Positions 14,806 to 24,287 are shown, counted from the stretch's first letter. The stretch is DNA of 64,000 bases from TMP-24 sp041397305 (GCA_041397305.1 JAWKWX010000004.1:186001-250000); one strand, 5' to 3'. Numbers and translations: made by a program. The notes: a model not told the origin generated them from the sequence alone.

Positions 14806-17442
14806 TCAACCCTTGTCCATGATCCTCAGGACAAGCGTCTTGCCCTTCTTCACATAGCGCAGCTCATTGTCGCCGATGGCCGCGACCTGGCCGCCATCCA
14901 GCCGGTCGCCCACTTTCACCTTCACATAACGCCCGCTTGGCAGACGGACGAGCGCGCGTCGTGCCGCCGACGATCCATAGACACCGATCAGGTTGATATC
15001 GCCCAGGTCGATCGCATTGGCGAAGGTGGATTTCTTGGCAACCGTCCGCGTCGTCGGCAGCGTGGCGATGCCCTCGGTGGGTTCCGGCTCGTCGATGTCG
15101 GCCGGTGCCGGGGCGCTCGCCGGTTCCGGCTCGGCACTGGCCTGCGCTTCGGCGAGGGCTGCCTCGACCGCTCCTGAATCGACCGGTGCCGGAGCGGGTG
15201 TGGCCGCGGCCAGCCGGGCCGCCGCGGCGGCGGAAACGGCGACGGCGCTTCGAGGCGCCGGCTTGCGGGAACTGGCGACGGCAAGCTGGCTGGCTGCCGC
15301 CAGCGCCGTTTCGGTCGCTTGCGCCTCGGCCAGCGCGGCGGAGGCCGCCGCCTCGGCGATCGCCTCGTCGGCGCTGCGCCTCGCTTCCGCGGTGGCGAGG
15401 ATCGCATCGGGTCGGGCGGCGGGTTTCCGGGCGGCGTGGCGCGGGTCGACCGGCGGCGCCGGCGGGGGCAGGGCGGTCTGATCGTCGGGCGCCGGGGACG
15501 TGCCGGGCGTCGTCCCGTCTCCGGGCACGGTTTCCGGCACCGGATCGGCGGGGGGCGTCGGCACCGCCAAGGATGCGGGGCGCGGGCGCGGCTGCTTGCC
15601 GACCACACGCGGGTCGGGCGCGGCGGTCGGCGGCGCCTCCTCTGATGTGGCCTCGGCGGCGGGCGTCGGCAAAGGCTGCGCGGCAGTCGTGATGCTTTGC
15701 GGGCGCGCGGCAGGCAGCCGGGGCGGGCGCCCGGCGATGAGGGTGAAGCCGCCGGGTGTCATCACGCCATCCGGAGTCGCGATGATGCTGCCCGACGCAT
15801 CGTAGCGCAGAAGCGTGCCGAAGGGCGGCGGAACGGGCTGTGGCGGAAGGGCCGGATCCCCGGCGAGCGCCATTTCGGCGCCAGCCGGGTCCGCCTTGGC
15901 ACGGGCGACCGGCGAGTCGGCGCCAAGGTCCGCCGCGCCGCTCGTATCGGCGGCCGCGCTCGTCGTTGGCGCGGGCGTCGCAACGCTGACGGCGGGTTTC
16001 GGCAGGTCGGGCACCGCGCGCGGCGCGGGCGCGGGGGCCGGATCGGGGCTGGTTGTCACGACCTGTGCACTCGGCTGCGCCGTGCCCGCGGCAGCGACCG
16101 TTTCGGGGGCGGCAGCGATCTTGACCGCCGGATCGCGGAGGAAAAGCGCCCAGGCGCCGAGCGCGGTTGCCGCCACCACCGCAGCAATTCCGGCGGGCAG
16201 AGCCCAGGCGGGAGGGCCGATACGCGGGGGGACAGGTCGCGATGCGATCAGGCCTGCGTCCGGGGCGGCAATGCCGCGTTTTTCCACGACCAGCCGCGCA
16301 ACCCGCGCCGTAGACGCCTCGGTTTCCGCCAGGGCGGAAGCCCCGCCCAGGCGCGGCACGATCGTCGCAAGGCGGCTGCCCGCTTCGGCCCGGGGCTCTC
16401 CGGGCGCCTCACCAGGATCGCGCTGGCTGTGGAAAGCGGGAACCGCAGGTTCCTCGATGGCCTCTTCGTCGCCTTCCGCCCCTGCCGTCACCTTGCCCGC
16501 GGCCGCGCTATCGACATCATCGGACGGGGCATCGTCGGGTGGGACATCGTCGGGTGGGACATCATCTGACGGGGCCGGGCCTGCCGCGATCTCTTCGGCG
16601 GGGGGCGTCCCTGCCTCCGGCGCTTCGTCGACCGGCACGGGTTCGCTCGCCGCCTCGGGTTCCGGCGGCTGGTCGAAAACCTCTTCCTCCTCGGTCACGG
16701 CGATGAACGGCGCCTCCTCCAGCGGCAGGTCGGAGGCGTCGGTATCCGCAGGATCGGCCAGCATGTCCGGCGCAGGATCAGCGGCGGGCGGGGGCAGGTC
16801 GATGGCGACGACCCCTCCGACCTCCGCCCCGGTTTCAGGCGCTGCCGCCGAAAGTTCGCCCGGACCATCGCCATGCGGCGCGACCGCCGCCGACAGATCG
16901 GCAACCACGCGCACCGGATCCTGATCGCGGTCGAGCCGGACGCCGTCGGCCAGATAGTTGGACACGACGGAGGTCGGCCCGAAGAACGGCTCGCCCGCAA
17001 AGCGGTCGGGCTCGGGCGCGGCCACGAAGGCGACCGGGTTGAAGCCGTTCGCATCGGCAAAGGCCTCTGCCTCGTCCAGTGTCACGCCCGCCACCACCGC
17101 AACGCGCGCGCGATTGCCCGAGCGCGAGAAATCGAACACAAGCTCGCTCAGCGGATAGGGCGTGCGGCCATCGAGCGCCGCCCGAATCTCGGCCCGCCGC
17201 GTCGCCTGGTCGGGGCCGGTGATCTGGCAATCGAAATAGAGGATCTGCGAATTGGGCAGGATCAGCTTGGAGGTGAAGCCCTCGGGCGCACGCGCCCGCG
17301 CGAGATCCTTCAGCGCCGCGAGCCGGGCATCGAAATCTTCCGCATCGAAGGCGGCCTCGCCAAGCCGGACCCATCCGTCCGCCCCACGCTCGAGAAGCGA
17401 TACGGCCTCGTTCGTCAGGTCCAGAGCGAAACGTGGTTTCAT
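14806..17442 (-). CDS. Large membrane protein resembling a PilM/GspL-type domain fused to a GspC/PilP-type domain
   Basis: An 878-residue protein with no named function that I know. Residues 1-160 (FALDLTNEAVSLLERGADGWVRLGEA, LILPNSQILYF, RTPYPLSELVFDF) resemble the actin-like cytoplasmic domain of PilM/GspL. A long acidic, Pro/Ala-rich linker follows, with a short tandem repeat (PPDDVPPDDAPSDD, near 16540-16580). One membrane helix lies at about 415-434. The rest is a Pro/Ala-rich periplasmic linker ending in a compact beta domain (DINLIGVYGSSAARRALVRLPSGRYVKVKVGDRLDGG...VLRI), like the GspC/PilP inner-membrane partner domain. No other secretion or pilus gene is nearby. ATG at 17442; a GTG three codons upstream is possible. 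The resemblance is by eye only. Confidence 0.7.
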   Translation of the reverse strand: MKPRFALDLTNEAVSLLERGADGWVRLGEAAFDAEDFDARLAALKDLARARAPEGFTSKLILPNSQILYFDCQITGPDQATRRAEIRAALDGRTPYPLSELVFDFSRSGNRARVAVVAGVTLDEAEAFADANGFNPVAFVAAPEPDRFAGEPFFGPTSVVSNYLADGVRLDRDQDPVRVVADLSAAVAPHGDGPGELSAAAPETGAEVGGVVAIDLPPPAADPAPDMLADPADTDASDLPLEEAPFIAVTEEEEVFDQPPEPEAASEPVPVDEAPEAGTPPAEEIAAGPAPSDDVPPDDVPPDDAPSDDVDSAAAGKVTAGAEGDEEAIEEPAVPAFHSQRDPGEAPGEPRAEAGSRLATIVPRLGGASALAETEASTARVARLVVEKRGIAAPDAGLIASRPVPPRIGPPAWALPAGIAAVVAATALGAWALFLRDPAVKIAAAPETVAAAGTAQPSAQVVTTSPDPAPAPAPRAVPDLPKPAVSVATPAPTTSAAADTSGAADLGADSPVARAKADPAGAEMALAGDPALPPQPVPPPFGTLLRYDASGSIIATPDGVMTPGGFTLIAGRPPRLPAARPQSITTAAQPLPTPAAEATSEEAPPTAAPDPRVVGKQPRPRPASLAVPTPPADPVPETVPGDGTTPGTSPAPDDQTALPPPAPPVDPRHAARKPAARPDAILATAEARRSADEAIAEAAASAALAEAQATETALAAASQLAVASSRKPAPRSAVAVSAAAAARLAAATPAPAPVDSGAVEAALAEAQASAEPEPASAPAPADIDEPEPTEGIATLPTTRTVAKKSTFANAIDLGDINLIGVYGSSAARRALVRLPSGRYVKVKVGDRLDGGQVAAIGDNELRYVKKGKTLVLRIMDKG

Positions 17443-17601
17443 TGCCCGCACTTAACATGGCGAGGGCAGCCACCCCAGCAACCCTTTCCCGACTTCCGGT
17501 CCTAGAGCAGAAATTCGCCTATTGGAAGATCAAGCGCCAAGGAATGACTTGCGGCCGACGTCATACATCCCACAGTTGACACGCATCTTTGGAGGATTCC
17601 C

Positions 17602-18288
17602 ATGCGTATGATGACCGCCCTCGCCACCGTCGCCTGCCTTGCGACCCCGCTGATGGCCGAGGAGCAGAGACCGATGATCACCGTGACAGGGGAAGGCTCG
17701 GTCGAGGTGGCGCCCGACATGGCGACGATCTCGCTTGGCGTGATGGTGAACGGAGAGACCGCCAAGGCCGCGCTTGACGCCAACAGCGCCGCACTTGCCG
17801 TCGTGATCGAACGGCTGAAGGCGGCGGGGATTGCCGACAAGGACATCCAGACCTCGAACCTGTCGCTGGGGCCGGTTTACGATTATTCCTCGTCCGGTGG
17901 CGCGCAGAATGTCACGGGCTATTCCGCCTCGAACATGGTGACGGTCCGGGTGCGCGATATCGGAAGCGTCGGTGCGGTGCTGGACGCTTCGGTGACCGAC
18001 GGCGCCAATACGCTGAACGGCATCACTTTCGGCCTGCAGGAACCGGCGCCGCGTCTGGACGAAGCCCGCGCCGAGGCCGTGACCGAGGCCCGGCGCAAGG
18101 CGGAGCTGTTTGCGGCGGCGGCGGGCGTCAGCCTTGGCCCGGTCATTTCGATCAGCGAAAGCGGCGGCTACATGCCGCCGATCCCGATGGCAGGCATGGC
18201 GTTCGAGAAGTCGGATTCGGTGCCGGTGCAGGCGGGGCAGCTGGCTATCACCGCGGCGGTTTCGGTGACCTACGCGCTCGGCGAGTGA
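17602..18288 (+). CDS. Periplasmic SIMPL (DUF541) domain protein
   Basis: A 228-residue exported protein: signal peptide MRMMTALATVACLATPLMA, then a SIMPL domain starting ITVTGEGSVEVAPDMATISLGVMVNGETA. The family pattern QTSNLSLGPVYDY...GYSASNMVTVRVRDI is complete, as is the Ala-rich helix DEARAEAVTEARRKAELFAAAAGVSLG. Members are linked to outer-membrane and oxidative-stress phenotypes in other bacteria, but their molecular role is unsettled. GGAGG eight bases before the ATG fixes the start. Divergent from the 878-residue membrane protein gene and convergent with metY. Confidence 0.92.
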   Translation: MRMMTALATVACLATPLMAEEQRPMITVTGEGSVEVAPDMATISLGVMVNGETAKAALDANSAALAVVIERLKAAGIADKDIQTSNLSLGPVYDYSSSGGAQNVTGYSASNMVTVRVRDIGSVGAVLDASVTDGANTLNGITFGLQEPAPRLDEARAEAVTEARRKAELFAAAAGVSLGPVISISESGGYMPPIPMAGMAFEKSDSVPVQAGQLAITAAVSVTYALGE

Positions 18289-18298
18289 CGGCATGGAG

Positions 18299-18326
18299 AC
18301 GGGGCGCCGGATCACCGGCGCCCCGT
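18299..18326. terminator. Bidirectional hairpin between convergent genes
   Basis: A perfect twelve-base-pair stem, ACGGGGCGCCGG / CCGGCGCCCCGT, closed by loop ATCA, fills the 42-base space between the SIMPL and metY stop codons. There is no real T-run on either side, so it may act with Rho or as a 3'-end stabiliser for both transcripts. Confidence 0.65.
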
Positions 18327-18330
18327 TCGC

Positions 18331-19617
18331 TCAGGCGGTGGCCTTCGCCAGCGCCTGATCCAGATCGGCGATGATATCGTCGGCATCCTCGATCCCGATG
18401 GACAGGCGCACCACATTGGGCGCCGCACCCGCTGCCTCTTGCTGCTCGGGCGTCAGCTGGCGGTGGGTGGTCGAGGCGGAATGGATGACGAGCGAGCGGG
18501 TGTCGCCGAGGTTCGCCACATGGCTGAACAGCGCGAGATTGTCGACGAGCTTCACGCAGGCCTCATAGCCCCCCTTGACCGCGAAGGTGAACAAGGCGCC
18601 CGCGCCCTTCGGCACGACCTTCTTGGCGCGCTTGTGATAGGGCGAGGATTTGAGCCCCGCGTAGGTTACAAATTCGACACGCGGGTCTTTCTCAAGCCAC
18701 ACAGCGACTTGCATCGCGTTCTTTACATGACGCTCCATACGCAGCGACAGGGTTTCGATGCCGAGGAGCGTGTAGTGGGCCCCTTGCGGATTCATCGTCA
18801 TGCCAAGGTCGCGCAGGCCGACCGCGATCGAATGGAAGGTAAAGGCGAGGCCGCCAAGCGTCGGGTGGAAGGTCAGCCCGTGATAGGCAGGCTCGGGCTG
18901 CGAGAGCGAGGGGAACTTGTCGGAGGCCGACCAGTCGAACTTGCCAGAATCCACAACGATGCCGCCGGTGACCGTGCCGTTGCCGGTCAGATACTTGGTT
19001 GCCGAGTGCACGACGAGCGTCGCGCCCATCTCGATCGGGCGGCAGAGCCAGGGGGTGGCGGTGGTATTGTCGACGATCAGCGGAATGCCCTTCTGATCCG
19101 CGATCTTGGCAAGTGCCGGGATGTCGGTGACATAGCCGCCGGGGTTGGCGATCGTCTCGCAGAAGATCGCGCGGGTATTCTTGTCGCACGCCTTGCGGAC
19201 CGCGGCGAGGTCATCCGTATCGACGAACTTGGCCGACCAGCCGAAGCGCTTGATCGTCTGGCTGAACTGCGTGATCGTCCCGCCGTAAAGCCGTGAAGAT
19301 GCAACGATATTCTTTCCCGGCCCCATGAGCGGGAAAAGCGCCATGATCTGCGCCCCATGGCCGGACGAACAGCAGATCGCCCCCGCGCCGCCTTCCAGCG
19401 CGCAGACCCGCTCGGCCAGCGCCGAGACCGTGGGATTGGTCAGGCGAGAGTAGATGTAGCCGACTTCCTGAAGGTTGAAGAGCCGCGCCGCATGGTCCGC
19501 GTCCCTGAAGACATAGGCGGTCGTCTGGTAGATCGGCACCTGTCGTGCGCCGGTGGCCGGATCTGGCTTGCTACCCGCATGTACCTGCAACGTATCGAAC
19601 CCCAAGCTCTTCGACAT
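18331..19617 (-). CDS. metY: O-acetylhomoserine sulfhydrylase (MetY type)
   Basis: PLP enzyme of the Cys/Met gamma-family that joins O-acetylhomoserine with sulfide (to homocysteine) or methanethiol (to methionine). The 428-residue length fits MetY, not the ~390-residue MetB/MetZ. PLP lysine is K208 in VVHSATKYLTGNGTVTGG; other hallmarks are YSRLTNPT, SSGHGAQ and the tail NVVRLSIGIEDADDIIADLDQAL. AAGGAGGG before the ATG at 19617 fixes the start. It follows soeC on the same strand by 111 bases, so it may be read with the soe genes. This location suggests use of reduced sulfur, including methanethiol from DMSP demethylation. Confidence 0.94.
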   Translation of the reverse strand: MSKSLGFDTLQVHAGSKPDPATGARQVPIYQTTAYVFRDADHAARLFNLQEVGYIYSRLTNPTVSALAERVCALEGGAGAICCSSGHGAQIMALFPLMGPGKNIVASSRLYGGTITQFSQTIKRFGWSAKFVDTDDLAAVRKACDKNTRAIFCETIANPGGYVTDIPALAKIADQKGIPLIVDNTTATPWLCRPIEMGATLVVHSATKYLTGNGTVTGGIVVDSGKFDWSASDKFPSLSQPEPAYHGLTFHPTLGGLAFTFHSIAVGLRDLGMTMNPQGAHYTLLGIETLSLRMERHVKNAMQVAVWLEKDPRVEFVTYAGLKSSPYHKRAKKVVPKGAGALFTFAVKGGYEACVKLVDNLALFSHVANLGDTRSLVIHSASTTHRQLTPEQQEAAGAAPNVVRLSIGIEDADDIIADLDQALAKATA

Positions 19618-19728
19618 CTGGCCCTCCTTCGGCATTGATCTACGGGACGTTAGGACAAGTACGGCACGCAGGCAATCGGGCGGGGCGCCCTTCCGACCCC
19701 GCGACCTGTTCGCGACCGACGCCGCGTG

Positions 19729-20598
19729 TCACGTCGCGGGACGACCGTAATAGTGACCGACGACATGCTCCGCCTCGGCGAAGAACAGCCATCGTTGAAC
19801 AAAGGTGCCGGCAAGATGGAGGGCGAAGGCCGGAACGGTGGTCACAAGACCGCCCGGAAGCGTGAAGAGCAGCACCGCCGGCAGGGGGCAGGCGAGGACA
19901 AGGGCGATCAGCCTGAGCTTGCGGGCATGCTTGCGGCCGACCTGGTGGATCATTTCGCGCGTCACGTAGCTTGCTGCCGTATGTGCCTCGAAAGGGCGCA
20001 CCCCACCGGAGAGGCCGGTCGCGGCGTTGATCGTCGATCCGGCTTCGGCAAAGCGTCGGTCGCCGATCCGCCAGGACAGGGCCATCACCGCCCCGAGGGC
20101 GAGGCAGAGGATGCCTGCGGGCCAGCCCCGACCCGACAGGATCGCGCCGCCGGTCAGGGCGAAGGCCGCGTAGGTCAGGGGCGTGGTCCAATGGTTCCAC
20201 CGCGGCACCGTCCGCAGCTGTGCGTAGATCATCGCGGTCGCAAGGACGGTCGCGGCCGCCAATGCGGCTCCGGCCAGGCTCAGAAGGCCCGGTCCCGCGC
20301 CGCCCATCCGCGCCAGCGCCGCGAGCGCGCTCAGAACGAGCGTCGCGGTCGAAAACCAGGCCTCGCGCGACAGCCAGCTGGTGCGCCACTGGCTGAAGGC
20401 GCGCCAGGCGCGCCCGGGATTGCCGAGATGGAAGGTCGATGCCAGTAGCCCCCCGACCGCAAGGCCGCCGCCGACGGCGTAGGCCATGAGGGCGCCAAGC
20501 CCTGTCCCGCCCGCGAGGCCGAGGTTCAGCAGGAAGAGAAAGCCGAACCCTGCGCCCGACAGGGTGGTGAAGAGGATGACCGATGGGGCGGGATGCAT
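19729..20598 (-). CDS. soeC: Sulfite dehydrogenase membrane anchor SoeC (DmsC family)
   Basis: A 289-residue integral membrane protein of the DmsC anchor family, with about eight hydrophobic helices; it binds the quinone and holds the SoeAB catalytic pair at the cytoplasmic face. Visible features are HPAPSVILFTTLSGAGFGFLF, the STFHLGNPGRAWRAFSQWRTSWLSREAW segment typical of DmsC/SoeC, and a short cytoplasmic stretch SYVTREMIHQVGRKHA. Its ATG overlaps the soeB stop (ATGA), so translation is coupled. A DMSO-reductase anchor is the alternative; the unexported large subunit favours SoeC. Confidence 0.88.
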   Translation of the reverse strand: MHPAPSVILFTTLSGAGFGFLFLLNLGLAGGTGLGALMAYAVGGGLAVGGLLASTFHLGNPGRAWRAFSQWRTSWLSREAWFSTATLVLSALAALARMGGAGPGLLSLAGAALAAATVLATAMIYAQLRTVPRWNHWTTPLTYAAFALTGGAILSGRGWPAGILCLALGAVMALSWRIGDRRFAEAGSTINAATGLSGGVRPFEAHTAASYVTREMIHQVGRKHARKLRLIALVLACPLPAVLLFTLPGGLVTTVPAFALHLAGTFVQRWLFFAEAEHVVGHYYGRPAT

Positions 20599-21332
20599 CA
20601 GAACTTCTCCAGAAGCCGGTCGAGCCAGCCGGCGAAACCGGTTGCCTCGACCGGGGGAAGCGGGGCAAGCGCAGGCGGTTCGGCCGTGCCCTTGGGGCGT
20701 GGCGGCAGGTAGCGGTTGACCGGCTTCGTGCCGAGATCGGGCATCAGTTCAAAGCCGCCGCGCGCGGCAACGAGCTGGCTGACCGCGCTGTCGGGATCGC
20801 CGAGGTCGCCGAAATGGCGCGCACCGGTCGGGCAGGTGCGCACGCAGGCGGGGACGCGGTCTTCCTCGGGCAGGTTGTCGTTGTAGATCCGGTCGACGCA
20901 GAGCGTGCATTTCTTCATCACGCCCGCCTGGGCATCGAGTTCGCGCGCGCCATAGGGGCAGGCCCAGGCGCAAAGGCCGCAGCCGATGCAGGTATCCTCG
21001 TTGACCAGGACGATCCCGTCCTCTGCCCGCTTGTAGCTTGCCCCGGTCGGGCAAACGGTGACGCAGGGCGCGTCTTCGCAATGCAGGCACGAACGGGGGA
21101 AGTTTACGATCTGGGGCGGCCCCTCATCCGGCGTGACCTCATAGCTGTGAACGCGGTTCAGGAACGTACCGCAAGGATTTGATCCATAAGCATCATCGTC
21201 AGACAAGGGTGCGCCGTAGCCCTGATCGTTCCAGCCCTTGCAGGCGGTCACGCAGGCCAGGCACCCGACGCAGGTATCAAGATCGATGACCAGCCCGAGT
21301 TTCCTGGCGGAGGACGGCGGAAGGACTGTCAC
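20598..21332 (-). CDS. soeB: Sulfite dehydrogenase iron-sulfur subunit SoeB
   Basis: A 244-residue ferredoxin-like electron-transfer subunit with four [4Fe-4S] cysteine groups: DTCVGCLACVTACKGWN, CLHCEDAPCVTVCPTGA, DTCIGCGLCAWACPYGA, and KKCTLCVDRI with CVRTCPTGARHFG. It passes electrons from the molybdenum subunit to the membrane anchor. The start is a GTG at 21332 that overlaps the soeA stop (GTGA); the frame extends 26 codons upstream, but that part is the soeA coding end read in another phase. The order A-B-C with four-base overlaps shows one tightly coupled operon. Confidence 0.9.
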   Translation of the reverse strand: MTVLPPSSARKLGLVIDLDTCVGCLACVTACKGWNDQGYGAPLSDDDAYGSNPCGTFLNRVHSYEVTPDEGPPQIVNFPRSCLHCEDAPCVTVCPTGASYKRAEDGIVLVNEDTCIGCGLCAWACPYGARELDAQAGVMKKCTLCVDRIYNDNLPEEDRVPACVRTCPTGARHFGDLGDPDSAVSQLVAARGGFELMPDLGTKPVNRYLPPRPKGTAEPPALAPLPPVEATGFAGWLDRLLEKF

Positions 21333-24202
21333 GGGCGGCTCCTTCTGGGTTTGTCCACCGGCGACCCGATGGGGCCGAATGCGGGCTGTGCCTCGGCGGG
21401 CCTTGGACATTTCTCGACCCGGACGCGCAGGTCGAACCAGGCGGCCTGGCCGGTCACGGGATCGGAGTTCGACCAGCGGCGGCCATCACCGCGATCTGGA
21501 AGAAGTTCGTCTATCAGATGATTGAGAAGAAATCCTCTTGTCGCCTCTGGCGCATCTTCCGACAAGGCCCAGGCGCCCTTCCTTTTGCCGATGGCATTCC
21601 AGGTCCAGACGGTGTTTTCGTTCAGTGCTGCCATATGCGCGACCGGCACCGTGATTTCGCCCGAAGGTGACGTGACATGCGCCCAGTCACCATCCTTGAA
21701 CCCCTGCGCCTGCCAGACCTTTGTCGGCAGGTAGAGCGGATTGTGGCCGTGGATCTGCCGCAGCCAGACATTCTGGCTGCCCCAGGAATGATACATGGCC
21801 ATCGGACGCTGGGTGATCGCATGCAACGGGAAGCTTTCGTCCGCGCTGGCGTCGGGCGGGTACCAGATCGGCAGCGGGTCCATCGTGGCCCGGATCCGGT
21901 CGCGCAGATGGTCCGGGGGCTGGCGTTCGTGAAAGCCCTCGGCCGCAAGCTGGAAGCGCCGCATCGGTTCGCAGTAAAGCTGGAAGAGATAGGGCTGCGG
22001 CTGGTCGTAGAAACCCATCGCCACCGCCCAGTCCTGATAGGCCTTGTTCCAGGGTTTGAAGAAGCGCGCCTCTTCGGGCACTTCGCTGGCAAAGAAACCG
22101 CCGTGCGCGATATAGGCGTTCAACTGGTTGGGATTCGGCGCGCCACGCCCTTCCGCACTCCCGTCGCCACGCCAGCCGATCAGCGGCCCGACGCCCGGGC
22201 GGCGTTCGTGGCGGACGATATAATCGGCATAATCGCGGTATTTCGCCCGGCCCTCGTCGGTCACGAAGCCGGGCAGGCCAAGCCGGCCTGCCAGATCGAT
22301 CAGCACCGACTGGAAGCCGCGCACATCACGGTCGGGTTCGGTCACCGGCCAGCGGATCGCGTCGGCGGCATGGTCGGCCTCGGAAATGGGCCGGTCGAGC
22401 AGCGAGATGCAGTCGTGACGCTCCAGATAGGTCGTGTCGGGCAGCACGAGGTCGGCATAGGCGACCATCTCGGAGGCATAGGCGTCGGAATAGATGATGC
22501 GCGGGATCTTGTAGTCGCCGTTGCCGTCCCTCGCGGTCAGCATGGCCATCGTCTCGGCCGTGTTCATCGACGAATTCCAGGCCATGTTGGCCATGTAGAG
22601 CATCAAAGTGTCGATCGGGTAAGGATCGCCGGCCACCGCGTTCGAGATGACCATGTGCATCAGCCCGTGGGCCGACAGCGGATTGTCCCAGGTGAAGCCC
22701 TTGTCGATGCGCGCGGGCGAGAGGTCATCGAGCTTCAGCGCCAGATGTTCGGGACCCTGGGGAAAGCCCAGGTGCGGGCCGTCAAGCGGGCGGCCGGGCA
22801 TGAAATAGCTGTGCGGCGTGGGATGGGCGTGCGCGGGCTTGGGATAGGGCGGCTTGAAGCGGAAGCCGCCGGGCACCTCGACAGAACCCAGAAGGATCTG
22901 CAGGACATGCAGCGCGCGCGCGGTCTGGAAACCGTTCGCATGGGCCGAAATCCCGCGCATCGCATGGAAGCTGACGGGGCGGCCGACCATCCTCTCGTGC
23001 CGTTCGCCGCGGAAATCGGTCCAGGGCTGGTCGATCGTGACCGTATGGTTGAAGGCGGCATCGGCGATCTCGGCGGCAAGCGCGCGGATGCGCCCGGCCG
23101 GTATGCCGCACCGGTCGGCCACGGCCTCGGGGGCGAATTCGTCGGCGAGGTAGCGCTCGGCGAGATGCTGAAAGACCGTCCGGCAGCCCTTCCATGTCGC
23201 GCCGAGGTCGGGGCGGACGCCGTCGCGGTCATAGGGCGCGGGCTGGCCGGTCGCGCGGTCGATGACGACGGGTTTGCCCAGTTCGTCGCGCAGGAGGAGG
23301 CCCTTTTCCTCGCCCTCCGTCTCGTCGATCAGGCAGGGCGCGTTGGTATAGCGCGCGAGATAGTCGAGATCGATCTTGCCTGCCCCCAGCAGTTCGTGGA
23401 TCAGGGCGAGGATCAGCAGCCCGTCGGTGCCGGGGGTGATCCCGTACCAGTCGTCGGCCACGGCGTTGTAGCCGGTTCGGACCGGGTTCACCGCGATCAT
23501 GCGCCCGCCGCGGGCCTTCAGCTTGCCGATGCCGATCTTGATCGGGTTGCTGTCATGATCCTCGGCAACGCCGAAGAGGATGTAGAGGCGCGTCCTGTCC
23601 CAATCGGTCTGGCCGAATTCCCAGAAGGCGCCACCCATGGTGTAGATGCCCGCCGCGGCCATGTTGACGGAACAGAAGCCGCCGTGGGCTGCATAGTTGG
23701 GCGTGCCGAAATTCTGTGCCCAGAAGCTGGTGAAGCTTTGGCTCTGGTCGCGTCCGGTGAAGAAGGCGAGCTTTTCTGGCGCCGTGGCGCGCAGGGGCCC
23801 GAGCCATTGCACGGCGAGGCCGAGCGCCTCGTCCCAGGAAATCTCCTCGAAGGCCCCAGATCCCCGGGGGCCCACGCGTCGCAGCGGTGCGCGCAGCCGC
23901 GAGGGTGCGGTCACCTGCATGATGCCCGAGGCACCCTTGGCGCAGAGGACGCCCTTGTTGATGGGGTGATCGCGGTTGCCTTCGATATAGCTCACGCGGC
24001 CCGATTTCAGATGGACGTCGATCCCGCAGCGGCAGGCGCACATGTAGCAGGTGGTCTTGCGGATCTCGTCGGAGAGGCGCGGCGACAGGTCGAGTTCTGG
24101 CTCTGACGGACTCACGGGCGGGCGCCTCACATCTTGCTGCGGCGATGTTGGGCGGGGAAGCTTCTGGAATGCAACATTCTTCTGCGGTGCGGGCCGGGCC
24201 AC
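21329..24202 (-). CDS. soeA: Sulfite dehydrogenase molybdopterin subunit SoeA
   Basis: Large molybdopterin-guanine-dinucleotide oxidoreductase (up to 957 residues) of the cytoplasmic SoeABC complex that oxidises sulfite to sulfate and reduces quinone. The [4Fe-4S] site is C52-x2-C55-x3-C59 with C87 in KGVLCAKG; molybdopterin motifs include SVNMAAAGIYTMGG, FGVAEDHDSNP and the C-terminal LPTKVWQAQGFKDGDWAHV. There is no twin-arginine signal, unlike exported DmsA/PhsA, which supports SoeA. No ATG is available at the N-terminus: GTG at 24202 gives the longest form, GTG at 24115 (VSPSEPELDLSPRL) is a good alternative close to the family start. Confidence 0.9.
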   Translation of the reverse strand: MARPAPQKNVAFQKLPRPTSPQQDVRRPPVSPSEPELDLSPRLSDEIRKTTCYMCACRCGIDVHLKSGRVSYIEGNRDHPINKGVLCAKGASGIMQVTAPSRLRAPLRRVGPRGSGAFEEISWDEALGLAVQWLGPLRATAPEKLAFFTGRDQSQSFTSFWAQNFGTPNYAAHGGFCSVNMAAAGIYTMGGAFWEFGQTDWDRTRLYILFGVAEDHDSNPIKIGIGKLKARGGRMIAVNPVRTGYNAVADDWYGITPGTDGLLILALIHELLGAGKIDLDYLARYTNAPCLIDETEGEEKGLLLRDELGKPVVIDRATGQPAPYDRDGVRPDLGATWKGCRTVFQHLAERYLADEFAPEAVADRCGIPAGRIRALAAEIADAAFNHTVTIDQPWTDFRGERHERMVGRPVSFHAMRGISAHANGFQTARALHVLQILLGSVEVPGGFRFKPPYPKPAHAHPTPHSYFMPGRPLDGPHLGFPQGPEHLALKLDDLSPARIDKGFTWDNPLSAHGLMHMVISNAVAGDPYPIDTLMLYMANMAWNSSMNTAETMAMLTARDGNGDYKIPRIIYSDAYASEMVAYADLVLPDTTYLERHDCISLLDRPISEADHAADAIRWPVTEPDRDVRGFQSVLIDLAGRLGLPGFVTDEGRAKYRDYADYIVRHERRPGVGPLIGWRGDGSAEGRGAPNPNQLNAYIAHGGFFASEVPEEARFFKPWNKAYQDWAVAMGFYDQPQPYLFQLYCEPMRRFQLAAEGFHERQPPDHLRDRIRATMDPLPIWYPPDASADESFPLHAITQRPMAMYHSWGSQNVWLRQIHGHNPLYLPTKVWQAQGFKDGDWAHVTSPSGEITVPVAHMAALNENTVWTWNAIGKRKGAWALSEDAPEATRGFLLNHLIDELLPDRGDGRRWSNSDPVTGQAAWFDLRVRVEKCPRPAEAQPAFGPIGSPVDKPRRSRP

Positions 24203-24287
24203 CCGTCAGGCCTTGCGGCCTTTCTCGCCGGGGTCCGCCCGGCGAAGGGCCCTCGAAGGGGCGATGCGACGCCTGACCACCTCTGTC

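Noticed and set aside
16538..16580. Possible minisatellite repeat
   Set aside because: A short imperfect repeat of about 15 bases inside the coding linker of the 878-residue protein, explained by its DDVPP peptide repeats.
21677..24106. Very long open frame on the plus strand opposite soeA (over 800 codons)
   Set aside because: A mirror frame caused by high GC at third codon positions of soeA; composition is low-complexity and no domain or ribosome binding site is present.
19729..24202. DMSO reductase DmsABC instead of sulfite dehydrogenase
   Set aside because: The large subunit has no twin-arginine signal, and its N-terminus (SPSEPELDLSPRLSDEIRKTTCYMC) fits cytoplasmic SoeA as I recall it; DmsA is exported.
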